5,123 bases of DNA from positions 6,440 through 11,562 of the forward strand of contig JAOZMU010000055.1 of assembly GCA_029934165.1 (NCBI GenBank). The letters are read 5' to 3'. Below the pieces are notes generated by a model. That model worked only from the letters and a program-made list of their open reading frames with translations, did no database searches and was not told where the DNA came from. The stretch is from Bacteroidales bacterium (GTDB lineage Bacteria > Bacteroidota > Bacteroidia > Bacteroidales > JAOZMU01). Made by a program: the position numbers and the translations under genes. Positions 4,659 through 5,123 of this stretch are shown piece by piece (positions within the stretch are counted from its first letter, which is position 1; each line of letters starts with the position of its first letter).

Positions 4659-4748
4659 CGGAGGGGGTGGGATTCGAACCCACGATTCCGTTTCACGCGG
4701 AATACACACTTTCCAGGCGTGCGCCTTCGACCACTCGGCCACCTCTCC
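4659..4748 (-). tRNA. tRNA-Ser, anticodon GGA
   Basis: The minus strand folds as a class II tRNA of 90 nt: acceptor GGAGAGG, D-arm with GTGGCCGAGTGGTCGAAGGC, anticodon stem CACGC/GTGTG with loop CTGGAAA (anticodon GGA, reading UCC and UCU), a long variable arm with stem ATTCCG/CGGAAT, T-arm GTGGG-TTCGAAT-CCCAC, and 3' acceptor strand CCCCTCC with discriminator G. No CCA is encoded. The acceptor has one A-C mismatch at pair 5-68; all other pairs are standard or G-T. The type and anticodon are certain and the ends are accurate to about one base. Confidence 0.97.
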
Positions 4749-4784
4749 AAAAAAATAATAGGTATTCTTATGTTTTTTGCGTCT

Positions 4785-4814
4785 GCAAATTACAAAAAAA
4801 AATTAGCTTCAGAA
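4785..4814 (-). promoter_or_regulatory. Weak candidate promoter of tRNA-Ser
   Basis: On the minus strand TAATTTGC (4792-4785) resembles a -7 box with one base too few before TTTG, and TTC at 4814-4812 stands 19 nt upstream in the place of TTG. Transcription would start about 30 nt before the tRNA. The distance fits a tRNA promoter, but the match is poor. Confidence 0.25.
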
Positions 4815-4855
4815 AATTGAACTTGCTTTTATCAAAAAAAACATTTTTTAACAAT

Positions 4856-4869
4856 AAGTGTTAACACTT
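4856..4869. repeat. Perfect 14-bp palindrome AAGTGTTAACACTT
   Basis: A fully symmetric sequence with no spacer, more like a dimeric protein's operator than an RNA hairpin. It overlaps the left end of the 21-bp repeat copy 2 and lies between the leftward promoter at 4977-5007 and the tRNA gene. Confidence 0.4.
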
Positions 4870-4885
4870 TTCAATATTGAGACAA
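4865..4885. repeat. 21-bp dispersed repeat, copy 2
   Basis: CACTTTTCAATATTGAGACAA matches 1813-1833 at 20 of 21 bases, in the same orientation, about 117 bp upstream of the tRNA-Ser gene. Both copies lie upstream of a minus-strand gene. Confidence 0.55.
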
Positions 4886-4976
4886 ATATTTACTATTGAA
4901 CTGATAAACAGTAAATTGTAGTACAAATGATTTATGGTTTCGTCAATTATTTTGACTATTTTCTGTTGACACGCTA

Positions 4977-5007
4977 CAAAACTATAAAGAAAATAGACGT
5001 TTTACAA
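4977..5007 (-). promoter_or_regulatory. Bacteroidota-type promoter pointing left, no adjacent gene
   Basis: On the minus strand TTG (5007-5005), a 20-nt spacer, then TAGTTTTG (4984-4977), an exact consensus match. Transcription would start near 4970, some 220 nt before tRNA-Ser, with no long frame between. It could drive the tRNA through a long leader, or a small RNA ending at the A/T-rich hairpin and T-run around 4834-4849. Confidence 0.42.
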
Positions 5008-5123
5008 TTTTTTAATTTGTTTTTTTCATTTTTTAGAATCTTTAATGTGTCAAAAAAAGAATTGTATATTGTAAGTACTCTTACAAAAGTTCTTACGCTT
5101 TTTATTAACCTAAGTTGTTAATT

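Larger units (their letters stand above)
4749..5123. other. AT-rich intergenic region, 375 bases, no gene seen
   Basis: Very AT-rich, with homopolymer runs. It holds a possible tRNA promoter, a 14-bp palindrome, one copy of the 21-bp repeat, a loose hairpin (ATTTACT 4888-4894 with AGTAAAT 4910-4916), a good leftward promoter, and a dyad TTGTAAG/CTTACAA (5069-5075 with 5080-5086). The 64-codon plus-strand frame at 4927-5121 is Phe/Leu/Ile-rich, as AT-rich noncoding DNA gives by chance. Confidence 0.65.

Noticed and set aside
4667..4864. 65-codon plus-strand frame beginning MGFEPTIPF
   Set aside because: It lies antisense to tRNA-Ser. GFEPT-type peptides are a well-known false product of translating tRNA-Ser genes in reverse.
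4927..5121. 64-codon plus-strand frame rich in Phe, Leu and Ile
   Set aside because: The composition is what very AT-rich DNA gives by chance; no Shine-Dalgarno or family pattern is visible, and it overlaps the leftward promoter.

Overview
The window reads as AT-rich chromosomal DNA from a member of the Bacteroidota, probably Bacteroidales-like. The grounds are: candidate promoters of the Bacteroidota type (TTG, 20-nt spacer, TAnnTTTG); weak or missing Shine-Dalgarno sequences before most genes; a tRNA-Ser gene without an encoded CCA end; and an ExbB / four-TM protein / ExbD / ExbD cluster of the kind I associate with this phylum. All convincing genes are on the minus strand, so the window reads biologically from right to left.

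Right part (4591-5123): a roughly 375-base gene-free stretch holds a near-ideal minus-strand promoter, small dyads and one copy of a 21-bp dispersed repeat. A tRNA-Ser(GGA) gene follows at 4659-4748.

Middle part (2147-4590): a four-gene minus-strand operon encodes an ExbB/TolQ/MotA-type proton channel with a signal peptide and an acidic N-terminal extension, a 155-residue four-helix membrane protein of unknown role, and two different ExbD-type proteins. Together they probably form a proton-motive-force motor complex in the inner membrane. A strong GC-rich hairpin lies inside the operon before the first exbD. A good intrinsic terminator, usable from both sides, ends it at 2082-2121.

Left intergenic region (1775-2146): besides that terminator it has a textbook promoter pointing rightwards (1899-1929), a cluster of TTGCAT/ATGCAA half-sites, a 15-bp-arm AT-rich inverted repeat, and the second copy of the 21-bp repeat. 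The promoter and terminator bracket a possible short transcript with no recognisable gene.

Left part (1-1774): a tightly coupled two-gene cassette. The first gene encodes a 129-residue protein whose first ~90 residues resemble an effector-associated adaptor domain (EAD11-like, recalled from pattern). The second is a TPR protein that runs off the left edge. The C-terminus of the first and the N-terminus of the second carry the same 16-residue motif, NQTHSGTGDNVGRDKI. Eight codons of the two copies differ, all synonymously, so the peptide itself seems to be under selection. This is the most interesting part of the window: it looks like a split conflict or signalling system in which the two proteins may join through the shared motif, with an effector perhaps encoded in the TPR protein's missing C-terminus or in a gene beyond the left edge.
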